From Mycolicibacterium sp. S2-37 (GTDB lineage Bacteria; Actinomycetota; Actinomycetes; Mycobacteriales; Mycobacteriaceae): a DNA stretch of 64,000 bases. The position numbers and the translations under genes are program-made. Location: contig NZ_JAFEVR010000007.1 in assembly GCF_017352375.1 (NCBI RefSeq), forward strand, positions 1-64,000, read 5' to 3'. A model generated the notes under the pieces. The model was not told where the DNA came from and did not search any database. It was given only the letters and a program-made list of their open reading frames with translations. This document shows positions 17,757-31,351 of this stretch, piece by piece. The stretch's first letter is position 1. The number at the start of each line of letters is the position of its first letter.

Positions 17757-18732
17757 GTGTCACTCCCCTCCGTCCGTAGCGACGGCTTCTACGACGTCCT
17801 GATCGTCGGCGGGGGGAACGCCGGCATCAGCGCAGCTGCGCGCTTGAACCGCCGCGGCATCACCCAGACCGCGGTGATCGAGCCCAACCACGTGCACACC
17901 TACCGCCCGCTACTGTCCTATGTGGGCGGCGGTCAGGCGTCGATGGGCGAGGCGGAGCGCACGCAACGCTCGGTCACACCCCCCGAAACGACGTGGCTGC
18001 ACGACTCCGCCCTGTCCGTCGACGCCGCCACCCGCACGGTGCGCTGCGCGTCGGGCCGGAGCTACCGGTACAACGATCTGATCCTCGGGCCCGGGCTGGT
18101 GCCCGACACCGACGCGCTGGGGGGTATTCACAGTGCCCTCGACAGTCCGGCTGTGGCGAGCAACTATGCCAACCAGGCGGAGACGACGTGGGAACTGACG
18201 CGCACCCTGCCCCGCGGCTCGCGCGCCGTGTTCACCGTCCCCCGCCCGCCGGTGAGCTGTACCGGCACGACGATCAAGCCGCTGCTGCTGGCCGCCGCAC
18301 ACTGGAAACGGACCCGGCGCCTGGCGGGCATCGACATCACCCTCGTCGTCGACCGCCCGGATCTGCTGCCGTCACCGGACGTCGGCGCGCGGGTGGACGA
18401 CTGCCTGCGGGCATACGGAGTTCGGGTGCTGCTCGACACCGCGGTGACCCGGCTGGAACCCGACGACCAGTGCATCATCGTGACCGGACGCGACGGCCGC
18501 AGCGAACAGTTGCCGTACGACATGCTGCACCTGGTGCCGCCGTTCCGGGGGCCACGTTGGCTGGAGACTTCCGCGCTGACCGGCGACCAGCCACACGGCC
18601 TCATCGACATCGATCCACGCATCGCTGCCGTCGTTCATCGACCCGCTCAAGCCCCGCCGCGTGGCGTGGGCATTCGACCGCTACGGGCTGCCGCAGAGCT
18701 ATTGGCACGCCATCCTCAAGGGGCGGCTGTAG
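17757..18732 (+). pseudogene. sulfide:quinone oxidoreductase-like FAD enzyme, internally deleted and frameshifted
   Basis: The first ~289 codons read as a type of sulfide:quinone/NADH dehydrogenase-like flavoprotein: VLIVGGGNAGISAAARL dinucleotide site, HTYRPLLSYVGGGQ and the RPPVSCTGTT segment carrying one redox Cys. After GLIDIDP (about 18617) the reading frame no longer matches; the expected C-terminus FIDPLKPRRVAWAFDRYGLPQSYW is found in the +1 frame from 18634 to the TAG at 18730-18732. Roughly 80-100 residues between these points, including the ALGD-type FAD motif and the second redox Cys, are missing. An internal deletion has evidently fused two remnants out of frame. If translated, the GTG frame would run on to 18962 with an unrelated tail. 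Confidence 0.72.
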
Positions 18733-19639
18733 CGCGCCGCCCCAGCACGCCCGCAGCGGATCGCACCGCTGTGCTGACCCGCTCGACCAGTGGACTGTCG
18801 AGTTTCCAGCACTGCCAGTACAGCGGAACGTCGAGGTGCACGTCGGCGATGCGCACCAGCGATCCGTCGGCGAGCATGCCGTCGGCAAGCCCGTCGGGGT
18901 ACATCCCCCACCCCAGGCCGGCCAGCACCGCCGCGCCGAAACCCTCGGCGGTCGGTACGTAGTGCACGGGGCGGTCGGTTGCACGCCGAAAGACCTTGCG
19001 CAGCAGCATGTCCTGCAGCGCATCGTCCCGATTCCAGGCCATCGACGGCGCCCGCGCCGCCGCGGCGGCGGTGAAGCCGTCGGGCAGATGGCGCTCGACG
19101 AAATCCGGGGCCGCCACCGGTAGGTATCGCATCACGCCAAGGCCCCGCACCCGGCAGCCCGGCACCGCGGTGCGCTCGGTGGTGACCGCACCCATCACCG
19201 TGCCTTCACGCAGCAACCGCGCGGAGTGGTCCTGATCCTCGATGCGGACGTCCCACACCACGTCGGTCAGCTCGCCCAGCACGGTGGTGAACCACGTCGC
19301 CATGGAGTCGGCGTTGACCGCGACCGCGATCCGCGGGCGCTGCGCCCACCTGCCGCCGCCCACCTCAGCGAGCGCCTCGGCCTCCAGCAGCGCGGACTGT
19401 GCGGCGAGACGGATCAGCGGTACCGCCGAAGCCGTTGGACGGCAGGGCTTCTCGCGGACGACGAGAACCTGGCCGACCCGCTGCTCGAGCGCCTTGATGC
19501 GCTGACTCACCGCGGACGGCGTGACGTGCAGCCGTTCGGCCGCCGCGTCGAAGCTGCCGTACTCGATCACCGCCGCCAGCGCGGTGAGCTGATCGGCGCC
19601 CAGTCGCGTCCCCAGGCCGTCTGATCGCGCTGTGGTCAC
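18716..19639 (-). CDS. lysG: LysR-family regulator of the LysG/ArgP type
   Basis: 307 residues. The N-terminal helix-turn-helix (QLTALAAVIEYGSFDAAAERLHVTPS, AVSQRIKALEQRVGQ) and the REKPCRPT wing mark the ArgP/IciA/LysG branch, whose members sense lysine or arginine and activate the exporter lysE. In M. tuberculosis lysG and lysE are divergent neighbours; here the divergent neighbour is a purine-type permease, and lysE sits 15 kb away at 34726. The GTG start leaves 76 bp to the permease gene. Its 3' end overlaps the SQR pseudogene tail by 17 bp. Confidence 0.8.
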   Translation of the reverse strand: MTTARSDGLGTRLGADQLTALAAVIEYGSFDAAAERLHVTPSAVSQRIKALEQRVGQVLVVREKPCRPTASAVPLIRLAAQSALLEAEALAEVGGGRWAQRPRIAVAVNADSMATWFTTVLGELTDVVWDVRIEDQDHSARLLREGTVMGAVTTERTAVPGCRVRGLGVMRYLPVAAPDFVERHLPDGFTAAAAARAPSMAWNRDDALQDMLLRKVFRRATDRPVHYVPTAEGFGAAVLAGLGWGMYPDGLADGMLADGSLVRIADVHLDVPLYWQCWKLDSPLVERVSTAVRSAAGVLGRRATAAP

Positions 19640-19657
19640 ATGTCCAATCTGCCGAAC

Positions 19658-19674
19658 ACGCGCCGGCCGCGCGT
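19658..19674. promoter_or_regulatory. GC-rich dyad in lysG/permease divergent region
   Basis: ACGCGC-CGGCC-GCGCGT has perfect 6-bp arms and is centred between the two divergent starts. It could be an operator, but mycobacterial GC content makes chance likely. Confidence 0.25.
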
Positions 19675-19715
19675 GATGACTCGCCGTCCGCCGTCCGGCA
19701 ACTTAGGGTCGACCC

Positions 19716-21131
19716 ATGAATCGCCTCGACCGCTTCTTCGAGATCTCCGAGCGCGGCTCCACCGTCGGTGCCGAATTGCGCGGCGGTGTGGTGACGTTCA
19801 TCGCGATGGCCTACATCGTGGTGCTGAATCCGATCATCCTGTCGGGTACGCCGGACGTCGACGGCAACCGCCTGGACTTCGCCCAGGTGTCGGCGACGAC
19901 GTCGCTGGCCGCGGGTGTCATGACGATCCTGTTCGGTCTCATCGCCCGGCTGCCGTTCGCGTTCGCCGCGGGCCTCGGCATCAACTCGTTCCTGGCCACC
20001 ACCGTGGTCGGCGACCTGACCTGGCCCGAGGCGATGGGCCTGGTGGTGATCAACGGACTCATCATCGTGGTGCTGGCGGCCACGGGTCTGCGCCGCCTGG
20101 TGTTCGACGCCGTCCCGATGCAGCTCAAGCTGGCGATCACCGCCGGTATCGGGCTGTTCATCCTGTTCATCGGTCTGGTCGACGCGGGCTTCATCAGCTC
20201 CACCGGCAAGCCGTCCCCACCGGTCGGGCTGGGCGCGGAGGGTCAGGGCTCGATCACCACCGTTCCGACACTGGTCTTCGTGCTCACGCTGCTGCTCACC
20301 GGTGTGCTCGTCGTGCGGCGGGTGCGGGGCGGCATCCTCATCGGCCTGATCGCCGGCACGGTGCTCGCGGTCATCATCGAGGCGATCTGGCAGCTGGGCT
20401 CGGCGCAGGACCGACCAGGCGGCTGGAGTCTGTCGGTGCCCACGCTGTCGGGTTCGCCGTTCGCACTGCCCGACCTGTCGCTGGTCGGCGACTTCAGCCT
20501 GGGCGGCAGCTTCGGCCGCATCGGTGCGCTGGCCGCGGTGATGCTGGTCTTCACCCTGGTGTTCGCGAACTTCTTCGACGCGATGGGCACCTTCACCGGT
20601 CTGTCGCGTGAGGCGGGCCTGGCCGACGATCAGGGCACATTCCCGCGGCTGCGGTCGGCGCTGATCGTCGAGGGCGCCGGCGCGGCGGTCGGCGGCGCCA
20701 CGTCCTCCTCGTCGAACACCGTCTTCATCGAATCCGGTGCGGGCGTCGAGGAGGGTGCGCGCACGGGCCTGGCCAACCTGGTGACCGGCGTCCTGTTCCT
20801 GGCCGCGATGTTCGTCTCTCCGCTGGCGTCGATCGTGCCGACCGAGGTCGCCGCGGCCGCGCTGGTGATCGTGGGTGCCATGATGGTCGCGCAACTGCGC
20901 CACATCGACGTGTCGGAGTTCTCGGTGGCGCTACCGGTCGTTCTGACGGTCGCCACGATGCCGTTCAGCTACTCCATCGCCAACGGTATCGGGGTCGGCT
21001 TCATCGCCTGGGTGATCGTGCGTACCGGCGCCGGCAAGGCCAGAGAGATCAGCCCCCTGCTGTGGGTGGTGGCCGCCGGGTTCGTGATCTACTTCGCGCG
21101 CAGCTGGATCGAGTCGCTCATCGGCACGTGA
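19716..21131 (+). CDS. NCS2/AzgA-type purine (hypoxanthine/guanine/adenine) permease
   Basis: 471 residues with about 12-14 membrane segments. AzgA landmarks: AELRGGVVTFIAMAYIVVLNP at the first helix, FAAGLGINSFLA, ANFFDAMGTFTGLSREAGL and the SSSNTVFIESGAGVEEGARTGL segment. The family imports hypoxanthine, guanine or adenine with protons. It is divergent from a LysG-like regulator, so control by that regulator is possible. Its last 201 bp overlap the antiparallel yihY-like gene. Confidence 0.88.
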   Translation: MNRLDRFFEISERGSTVGAELRGGVVTFIAMAYIVVLNPIILSGTPDVDGNRLDFAQVSATTSLAAGVMTILFGLIARLPFAFAAGLGINSFLATTVVGDLTWPEAMGLVVINGLIIVVLAATGLRRLVFDAVPMQLKLAITAGIGLFILFIGLVDAGFISSTGKPSPPVGLGAEGQGSITTVPTLVFVLTLLLTGVLVVRRVRGGILIGLIAGTVLAVIIEAIWQLGSAQDRPGGWSLSVPTLSGSPFALPDLSLVGDFSLGGSFGRIGALAAVMLVFTLVFANFFDAMGTFTGLSREAGLADDQGTFPRLRSALIVEGAGAAVGGATSSSSNTVFIESGAGVEEGARTGLANLVTGVLFLAAMFVSPLASIVPTEVAAAALVIVGAMMVAQLRHIDVSEFSVALPVVLTVATMPFSYSIANGIGVGFIAWVIVRTGAGKAREISPLLWVVAAGFVIYFARSWIESLIGT

Positions 21132-22118
21132 TTCCTCCTTGAACGTCACGGCGACGTGCTGAAACCCCTTCACCTGCTCGGCCTTTGCCTTGCGCGAATA
21201 CGTCTTGCGGTCCGCGGCGGTGAGCTCGACCGCGTCGGTGAACGGCGTCAGCAGTGCGCGCGGATACAGCCGGTCCACCCGGACGACGTTGATCTCGGCG
21301 CACAGCACGAGGCTCACCGAGATCAGGAACAGGAACGCGAGCAGACCCAGGACCAGCGCGAAGACGGTGTTGGTGGCGCTGGCCGAAGCGGCGATGCGGG
21401 CCACGTACCCGGCGCCGAACCACTGCAGCAGTTGCCAGAGGACCGCGGCGGCCAGCGCACCGGGCAGCACCTGGCGGTAGGTGACGTGACGCGCCGTGGT
21501 CACCTTGAAGGCGACCAGCACGATGGCGGTGTTGATCAGGATCGTCAGGATGACGATGCCTGCGGTGCCGAAGAGCCCGAGCGAGTTCGCCGCACGGCCG
21601 ATCGCCGACAGCACCGTCGCGGTGATGGCGGCCGAACCCAGCACCAGCAGCAGCAGCAGGCTGCGAATCCGGGACCGGATGGGGTCGGGACGCTTGTTGC
21701 GCGGCACCGCCCACACCGAGTCCATGGCGTTCTGCACGGCCACGCCGACACCGGATCCGCCGTAGAGCGCACCCACGATGCCCACCACCACCGCGACGGC
21801 GCCTCCGCTGAGCTGCTGGGGCTCTTTGAGTTGCTCACCGATCAGCGGGAACTGGCTCACCGTCGACTGCAGCACCTGCTCCTGCAGATCAGGTCGTCCG
21901 ACGAGCACCACGCCCAGAGCGGTGGTGAGCAGCAGGAGAAGTGGGAACAGCGAGACGAACGCGTAGTAGGTGATCAGCGCGGCGAGGTAGCCACCCTGAT
22001 CGTCGACGTACTTGTAGATGACCGCGATGACGTATCCGGCGGCGCGGCTGCGCTGCTGCAGCCTGTCGAGCCAACCGATCACGACACCGACCACCTCTCC
22101 GACGCCGCGGGCCGACAC
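20931..22118 (-). CDS. YihY/BrkB-family inner membrane protein with antisense C-terminal tail
   Basis: About 395 residues from a GTG at 22118 (a GTG at 22082 is an alternative; the frame is open further upstream). YYAFVSLFPLLLLLTTALG and LYGGSGVGVAVQNAMDSVW are hallmarks of the YihY/BrkB family, formerly called ribonuclease BN, with six membrane helices. Function is unresolved; transport or lipid roles have been suggested. The conserved part ends near VTFKEESR. The frame then continues about 66 residues through the 3' end of the antiparallel permease gene, giving an Asp/Gly/His-rich, low-complexity-looking tail. A lost stop codon would explain the extension. Confidence 0.8.
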   Translation of the reverse strand: MSARGVGEVVGVVIGWLDRLQQRSRAAGYVIAVIYKYVDDQGGYLAALITYYAFVSLFPLLLLLTTALGVVLVGRPDLQEQVLQSTVSQFPLIGEQLKEPQQLSGGAVAVVVGIVGALYGGSGVGVAVQNAMDSVWAVPRNKRPDPIRSRIRSLLLLLVLGSAAITATVLSAIGRAANSLGLFGTAGIVILTILINTAIVLVAFKVTTARHVTYRQVLPGALAAAVLWQLLQWFGAGYVARIAASASATNTVFALVLGLLAFLFLISVSLVLCAEINVVRVDRLYPRALLTPFTDAVELTAADRKTYSRKAKAEQVKGFQHVAVTFKEESRADERLDPAAREVDHEPGGHHPQQGADLSGLAGAGTHDHPGDEADPDTVGDGVAERHRGDRQNDR

Positions 22119-22300
22119 CGTCTCCGGTGATACCCATGTTGACCGGCGCAGACACGTCACATTTGGAGCCGTAGGGTGGTCAGGGGACCCGGGTGCCGCG
22201 TCGGCGCGGAGAAGAAGCCGTTTCAACCGGGCGAGGGACCGGTAATACAGGCACAGACGCTCGATCACACATCTCGATCACCACACGGCGAAGGGGTTTC

Positions 22301-24595
22301 ATGTCTCAGGCGGCAGAGTCGGAGCCCGACGACAGCGCGGGATACGGCGTCGAGGCCGACGTCACGGCCGACGATCAGGCCAACGAGCCGGCTGAACTGA
22401 CCTTCGACGAACATCTCCATCCGGCCCGGCCGCGCGCACTGCGCTTCCGGCCGAGGGTTCGCACGCCGTTCACCCGACGCTCCCTGGCCCAGGACGGGCC
22501 ACCGACCGGTGACAATCCGGCCTACGTGTCGTGGCTGCTGTCCCAGTCGATGCTGGCCGACGCCAACGAGATCAGCCAGCAGTTCTCCGGTCAGGGCTCG
22601 ATGTGGCAGAACCCTTATGCCACCCCGAGCCCACGCGGGGCCGTCGAGACCGCATCGGTGTGGTTCACCGCCTACCCGGTCTCGCTGATCACCCGGCCCG
22701 AGGAGTCGTTCCTCAAAGCCATGGCAGACGAGGACATGTGGAAGGCGTTCGCCGAGATCGGCATCGAGGGCATCCACACCGGTCCGGTCAAGCGTGCCGG
22801 CGGTATCTCGGGCTGGCAGCAGACGCCCAGCGTCGACGGCCACTTCGACCGGATCAGCACCCAGATCGACCCGGCCTTCGGCAACGAGGACGACTTCCGG
22901 CACATGTGCGGTACCGCAAACTGGTACGGCGGTACCATCATCGACGACATCGTGCCGGGACACACCGGCAAAGGCGCCGATTTCCGGCTGGCCGAGATGA
23001 AATACGCCGACTATCCCGGCATCTATCACATGGTCGAGATCGACCCGCGCGACTGGGAACACCTGCCCGACGTCCCGGCCGGCACCGACTCGGTCAACAT
23101 CGACCCGGCCACCGAGGACTGGCTCGACAAGGCCGGATACATCATCGGCCGATTGCAGCGCGTCATCTTCTACGCCGAGGGAGTCAAGGAGACGAACTGG
23201 AGCGTCACCCGGCCGGTCGTCGGCATCGACGGCGTCGAGCGGCGCTGGGTCTATCTGCACTACTTCAAGGACGGGCAGCCTTCGATCAACTGGCTGGACC
23301 CGTCGTTCGCCGGGATGCGGCTGGTCATCGGCGATGCGCTGCACTCACTCACCGACCTGGGTACCGGCGGGCTCCGGTTGGACGCCAACGGTTTCCTCGG
23401 CGCGGAGAAGACCGCCGCCGAGGACAGCACGGCGTGGTCGGAGGGACATCCGCTGTCGGAGGCGGCCAACCACCTGATCGCCAGCATGGTGCGCAAGGTG
23501 GGCGGGTTCACCTTCCAGGAGCTCAACCTCACCATCGACGACATCCGCGAGATCGGCGAGGCCGGTGCGGATCTGTCCTACGATTTCATCAATCGCCCCG
23601 CCTACCAGCATGCGCTGGCCACCGCCGACACCGAGTTCCTGCGCCTCACCCTGCGCACCACGCTGGAACACGGCGTGGACCCCGCGTCGCTGGTACACGC
23701 GCTGCAGAACCACGATGAGCTGACCTACGAGCTGGTGCACTGGTCGACCGGGCACCGTGACGACGTCTACACCTACCGGGACAAGGAGATCACCGGCGAA
23801 GAGCTCGGCGATCGGATCCGTCGCGATCTGACCGAGAAGCTCACCGGCGAGAACGCCCCGTACAACCTGGTGTTCACGCAGAACGGAATCGCCTGCACCA
23901 CGGCCACCGTCATCGCCGCGACACTCGGCATCTCCGATCTGGAGACGATCGAGCCGGGCTCACCGGTGATCGACCGGATCCGCCGGGCGCATCTGCTGCT
24001 CGCGATGTTCAACGCGCTGCAGCCGGGCGTGTTCGCGCTGTCGGGCTGGGATCTGTGCGGGATGCTGACGCTGCCGCCGGCTCAGATCGCGGACCTGCTT
24101 CGTGGCGGTGACACCAGGTGGATCCACCGCGCCGCACACGACCTGATGGGGGTCAATCCCGACGCGACCCAGTCGTCGGCTGGGATGCCGAGGGGCACAA
24201 GTCTTTACGGTTCGATTCCCGAACAGCTCGACGATGAGACCAGCTTCCTGCGCCAGCTGCAGGCCATTCTGCGGGTCCGCTCGCACTACGGCATCGCCAC
24301 CAGCCGACAGATCGACATCCCGGAGGTGTCGCACCGCGGAATGCTGGTGCTGGTTCACCAATTGGCTGAGGAGGGTCAGTACCAGCTCACCGTGCTGAAC
24401 TTCGCCAACGAGGACGTCGCGGGCACGGTGCGGTCCAAGAAGCTGCCACCGGGGTCCGCGGTGTCGGACATGTTCACCGGCAAGCCGCTGGCCACCGTCG
24501 ACGATCTGCACAGCTTCACCGTGGAAATGCCTGCCCACCACGGGATGTCACTTCTGGTCGAGGCCCCGGCCGCCGAGGAGAGTGACGAGGACTAG
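22301..24595 (+). CDS. GH13 alpha-amylase/trehalose synthase-like enzyme
   Basis: 764 residues. A variable acidic N-terminus (about 40 residues) precedes a GH13 barrel. [11 protein letters not shown] (region II, nucleophile Asp), FTFQELNLT (region III, general acid Glu) and [12 protein letters not shown] (region IV, His-Asp) are all present, so the enzyme should be active. The overall layout resembles the maltose glucosyltransferase/trehalose synthase branch but differs from canonical TreS. Likely acts on alpha-glucans, maltose or trehalose in the cytoplasm. GAAGGGG sets the ATG at 22301. The stop codon overlaps that of the convergent STAS gene by 4 bp (CTAG). Acceptor specificity cannot be read. 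Confidence 0.8.
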   Translation: MSQAAESEPDDSAGYGVEADVTADDQANEPAELTFDEHLHPARPRALRFRPRVRTPFTRRSLAQDGPPTGDNPAYVSWLLSQSMLADANEISQQFSGQGSMWQNPYATPSPRGAVETASVWFTAYPVSLITRPEESFLKAMADEDMWKAFAEIGIEGIHTGPVKRAGGISGWQQTPSVDGHFDRISTQIDPAFGNEDDFRHMCGTANWYGGTIIDDIVPGHTGKGADFRLAEMKYADYPGIYHMVEIDPRDWEHLPDVPAGTDSVNIDPATEDWLDKAGYIIGRLQRVIFYAEGVKETNWSVTRPVVGIDGVERRWVYLHYFKDGQPSINWLDPSFAGMRLVIGDALHSLTDLGTGGLRLDANGFLGAEKTAAEDSTAWSEGHPLSEAANHLIASMVRKVGGFTFQELNLTIDDIREIGEAGADLSYDFINRPAYQHALATADTEFLRLTLRTTLEHGVDPASLVHALQNHDELTYELVHWSTGHRDDVYTYRDKEITGEELGDRIRRDLTEKLTGENAPYNLVFTQNGIACTTATVIAATLGISDLETIEPGSPVIDRIRRAHLLLAMFNALQPGVFALSGWDLCGMLTLPPAQIADLLRGGDTRWIHRAAHDLMGVNPDATQSSAGMPRGTSLYGSIPEQLDDETSFLRQLQAILRVRSHYGIATSRQIDIPEVSHRGMLVLVHQLAEEGQYQLTVLNFANEDVAGTVRSKKLPPGSAVSDMFTGKPLATVDDLHSFTVEMPAHHGMSLLVEAPAAEESDED

Positions 24596-24929
24596 CGCTC
24601 CACGCCCGGTTGCGCCTGCGCCGCTTCGACCTCCGCGAGCTCGGTCAGCCCGCTGATCGTCAGCACCGGCATGAGGAAGGGGTGCGCGATCAGACGCATG
24701 CGCCCCACGTCGTCGGCGTGGACCGCCAGCGCGTTGATCGCGGCGCTGTCCAGGTACTCGACGGCACTGAGGTCGATCACCACGGCGTCGGCGCCGTCCG
24801 CGTCAGTGATCGTTCTGGTGATCGCCTGGGTGAAGGTGTCGACGTTGCTCAGGTCGATCTCGCCCGTAGCCACCAGAAGCGGAATTCCGTCGCTGCCGCG
24901 CCCGCTGTTCAGCGTGAGCGGTGTGGCCA

Positions 24930-24930
<1 letters not shown>
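24592..24930 (-). CDS. STAS anti-sigma-factor antagonist coupled to giant sensor
   Basis: 112 residues of the RsbV/SpoIIAA family: [18 protein letters not shown] then [19 protein letters not shown], with Ser62 in the D-S-A position that RsbW-type kinases phosphorylate. Its ATG overlaps the stop codon of the 1388-residue sensor as TGATG, so the two are translationally coupled. The sensor itself ends in an RsbW-like kinase and contains a PP2C phosphatase, which would phosphorylate and dephosphorylate this protein. Known partner-switch logic predicts that the unphosphorylated form frees a sigma factor. Confidence 0.88.
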
Positions 24931-29096
<4,166 letters not shown>

Positions 29097-29163
29097 TCAC
29101 CACATCCCTTCGTGAGCCCTCGAGAATTCCGCGTCCGGGAATTCGACTGTAGTCGACAGGTGT

Positions 29164-29189
29164 CTACCCCTCCTCGTCCCAGTCCATAC
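29164..29189 (-). promoter_or_regulatory. weak SigF-like promoter candidate for the giant sensor
   Basis: On the minus strand GTATG (29185-29189), 15 nt and GGGTAG (29164-29169) sit about 70 bp before the sensor start. The -10 fits SigF; the -35 matches poorly (consensus GGTTT). It would make the operon self-reinforcing if its output is SigF, but the evidence is slight. Confidence 0.25.
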
Positions 29190-29212
29190 GTCGGCGGGCG
29201 CAGAATCGACCA

Positions 29213-30550
29213 GTGACCGCACCGCTTCCGCCCGTCGACGGACCGCCGACCCCGATGCGCCGGGTAGCGACCGCCAGCTTCGTCGGCACCGCCATCGAGT
29301 ACTACGACTTCTACATCTACGGCACCGCAGCGGCGCTGGTGTTCCCGCATGTGTTCTTCCCCAACCAGAGTCCGACCACGGCGACCATCGCGTCCTTCGC
29401 CACCTTCGCCGTCGCATTCGTGTCCCGACCACTGGGCGCCGCGTTCTTCGGGCACTTCGGCGACCGGATCGGCCGCAAGCGCACCCTGGTCGCCACGCTG
29501 CTCATCATGGGTCTGTCGACGGTTGCCGTCGGGCTGGTCCCGTCCGCGGAGTCCATCGGGGTTGCGGCGCCGCTGATCCTGCTGACCCTGCGCCTGCTGC
29601 AGGGGTTCGCCGTCGGCGGCGAGTGGGCCGGTTCGGCATTGTTGGCAGCGGAGTATGCCCCCCGCCACCAGCGCGGTATGTACGGGATGTTCACCCAACT
29701 CGGAGTCGGCGCCGGTCTGGTGCTGACCAACGTGATATTCCTCGCGGTGAACACCACGATCGGCGAGCGCAGCCCCACCTTCATGACGTGGGGCTGGCGG
29801 GTGCCGTTCCTGTTCAGTGCCGTCCTCGTGGCGGTCGCGCTCTACGTGCGGCTGAACATCGCGGAGACCCCGGTGTTCGCCGCGGAGAAGTTGCGCAACA
29901 ACGTCTCCCGCGCGCCCCTGCGCCAGCTGTTCGGTCATCAGTCCCGCCAGGTGGCGCTCGCCACGGGCGTCATGTTGGCGATCTTCGGTTTCAGCTTCAT
30001 GGGTGGCACCTATCTGATGGGGTACGCCAACACCGAACTCGGCCACCCGCGGGAGTTGATCCTCACGGTCGGCGTCATCGGGGGGACGGCGATGATGGCG
30101 CTCACCGCCGTGACGGCCATCCTCTGCGACAGATTCGGCAGGCGCCGCCTGGTGCTGATAGGTTTCGCCCTCGCCCTGCCGTGGTCATTCGCCGTCCTTC
30201 CGTTGCTGGACACCGGATCTGCGTTGTGGTTCGCCGTCGGGATCACCGGCACGTACGCCCTGCTCGGCGTCTCCTACGGTCCGTTGGCCTCGTTCATCCC
30301 CGAGATCTTCGCGACCCGGTACCGCTACTCGGGCGCCGGGCTGGCGTTCAACCTCGGCGGCATCATCGGCGGAGCCGTACCGCCGCTCATCTCTGGTGCG
30401 CTGCTGGCCGCATTCGGCAGCTGGGCCATCGGACTGATGATGGGCGTGCTGGTACTCGCCAGCCTGGTGTCGACGTACCTGCTGCCCGAGACCATGGCCG
30501 CCCGCCTCGACGAAGTGGGCGGGCACGGATCGGTCACAGCCCGGGATTGA
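29213..30550 (+). CDS. MHS-family (MFS) metabolite:H+ symporter
   Basis: 445 residues, 12 membrane segments. SFVGTAIEYYDFYIYGTAAAL at the start, FGHFGDRIGRKRTL in the loop between helices 2 and 3 and RLLQGFAVGGEWAGSALLAAEYAP are the signature of the metabolite:H+ symporter family (ShiA, KgtP, ProP). Substrates in the family include shikimate, 2-oxoglutarate, proline/betaine and other small carboxylates. It is divergent from the giant sensor (116 bp) and its 3' end overlaps the RsiV-like gene by 17 bp. Confidence 0.87.
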   Translation: MTAPLPPVDGPPTPMRRVATASFVGTAIEYYDFYIYGTAAALVFPHVFFPNQSPTTATIASFATFAVAFVSRPLGAAFFGHFGDRIGRKRTLVATLLIMGLSTVAVGLVPSAESIGVAAPLILLTLRLLQGFAVGGEWAGSALLAAEYAPRHQRGMYGMFTQLGVGAGLVLTNVIFLAVNTTIGERSPTFMTWGWRVPFLFSAVLVAVALYVRLNIAETPVFAAEKLRNNVSRAPLRQLFGHQSRQVALATGVMLAIFGFSFMGGTYLMGYANTELGHPRELILTVGVIGGTAMMALTAVTAILCDRFGRRRLVLIGFALALPWSFAVLPLLDTGSALWFAVGITGTYALLGVSYGPLASFIPEIFATRYRYSGAGLAFNLGGIIGGAVPPLISGALLAAFGSWAIGLMMGVLVLASLVSTYLLPETMAARLDEVGGHGSVTARD

Positions 30551-31235
30551 GGAGGTCCGCGATCGCCGCACGGGGTACCGCCACCTCGGTGGGTCTGCAG
30601 GCGGGGTGCAGCTGGTCGCGGTCGAAGAAGAACAGCACGGCCTCGGCGGTGATCGCGAAGTTCCGGTAGTGGGCGGGGTTTTCGGCGACGCTGGGATCGA
30701 TCGTGATCGGTTGGTCCGCCCCGCTGTTCAGCTGCTCGGCCACGCTCGGCGCGATCACGTCCAGCGGCCTGGCGCCCGGCCGGAACAGCGTGCCGAACGT
30801 GATCGGCGCCGTGGCGGCGCGGTCGTAGCTGAAGGAGCGGTACCACGTTGCCGGGTGCGCCGTGCCGAGATTCTGGTCCACCTTCACGACCACGGTGTGG
30901 GTGTTGCCGCAGACGTAGGTGCGGCTGGTGGCCACCAGCTCCGGCCTCGGCTGGGGGACGTCGAGCGAACCGAGACGCCCGGCTTGGGCGTCGAAGTCCA
31001 GCAGCACCGCGGTGAGGTAGTCGATGATCTGCCGTTCCTGCGGACCGCTCGCCGGGAAAGCCAGGACGGCGCTGCCCGCCGGTCCGGCGGCGGCGAACGT
31101 GCGGTCACCGTTCGCGCCGCGGACCGCCCACAGACCGCCGGGATCGTGGAGCGACGCGGTGCGTGCGATCCCCGCCAGACCGAGGGCGGCGGCTCCGATC
31201 ATGCTGCCGACGACGGCGGACCGGACGGTCTTCAT
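30534..31235 (-). CDS. exported RsiV/DUF3298-like protein
   Basis: 233 residues with an N-terminal signal (MKTVRS, hydrophobic stretch, AGIARTA). The C-terminal part (ITFGTLFRPGARPLDVIAPSV, ITIDPSVAENPAHYRNFAITAEAVLFFFDRDQLHP) matches the DUF3298/RsiV extracellular fold, which in Bacillus RsiV binds lysozyme and which mycobacteria use in MPT64-like and other exported proteins. No cytoplasmic anti-sigma domain is present, so it is not itself an anti-sigma factor. It is the last gene of a same-strand set: response regulator, histidine kinase, zinc ribbon, this protein. Direct repeats upstream suggest control by the neighbouring regulator. Confidence 0.72.
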   Translation of the reverse strand: MKTVRSAVVGSMIGAAALGLAGIARTASLHDPGGLWAVRGANGDRTFAAAGPAGSAVLAFPASGPQERQIIDYLTAVLLDFDAQAGRLGSLDVPQPRPELVATSRTYVCGNTHTVVVKVDQNLGTAHPATWYRSFSYDRAATAPITFGTLFRPGARPLDVIAPSVAEQLNSGADQPITIDPSVAENPAHYRNFAITAEAVLFFFDRDQLHPACRPTEVAVPRAAIADLLNPGL

Positions 31236-31296
31236 GGGGGCGTTTCCTTCGCTGGCCGCACCTCGTGATGCGGGTGCTTCCAGCCTCAGGCCGTGC

Positions 31297-31323
31297 CCTC
31301 CATGAATTCTTGGAGGATTCTTG
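31297..31323. promoter_or_regulatory. 11-bp-period direct repeat overlapping a 20-bp palindrome
   Basis: ATTCTTG occurs at 31306-31312 and again at 31317-31323, exactly 11 bp apart, which is the spacing used by OmpR/PhoB-family response regulators. The first copy also lies in a near-perfect palindrome, CCTCCA-N8-TGGAGG, at 31297-31316. The site is about 60-90 bp upstream of the RsiV-like gene. Confidence 0.5.
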
Positions 31324-31351
31324 ACGCCGCTCGGCAGCGGCCGCGCCGCGC

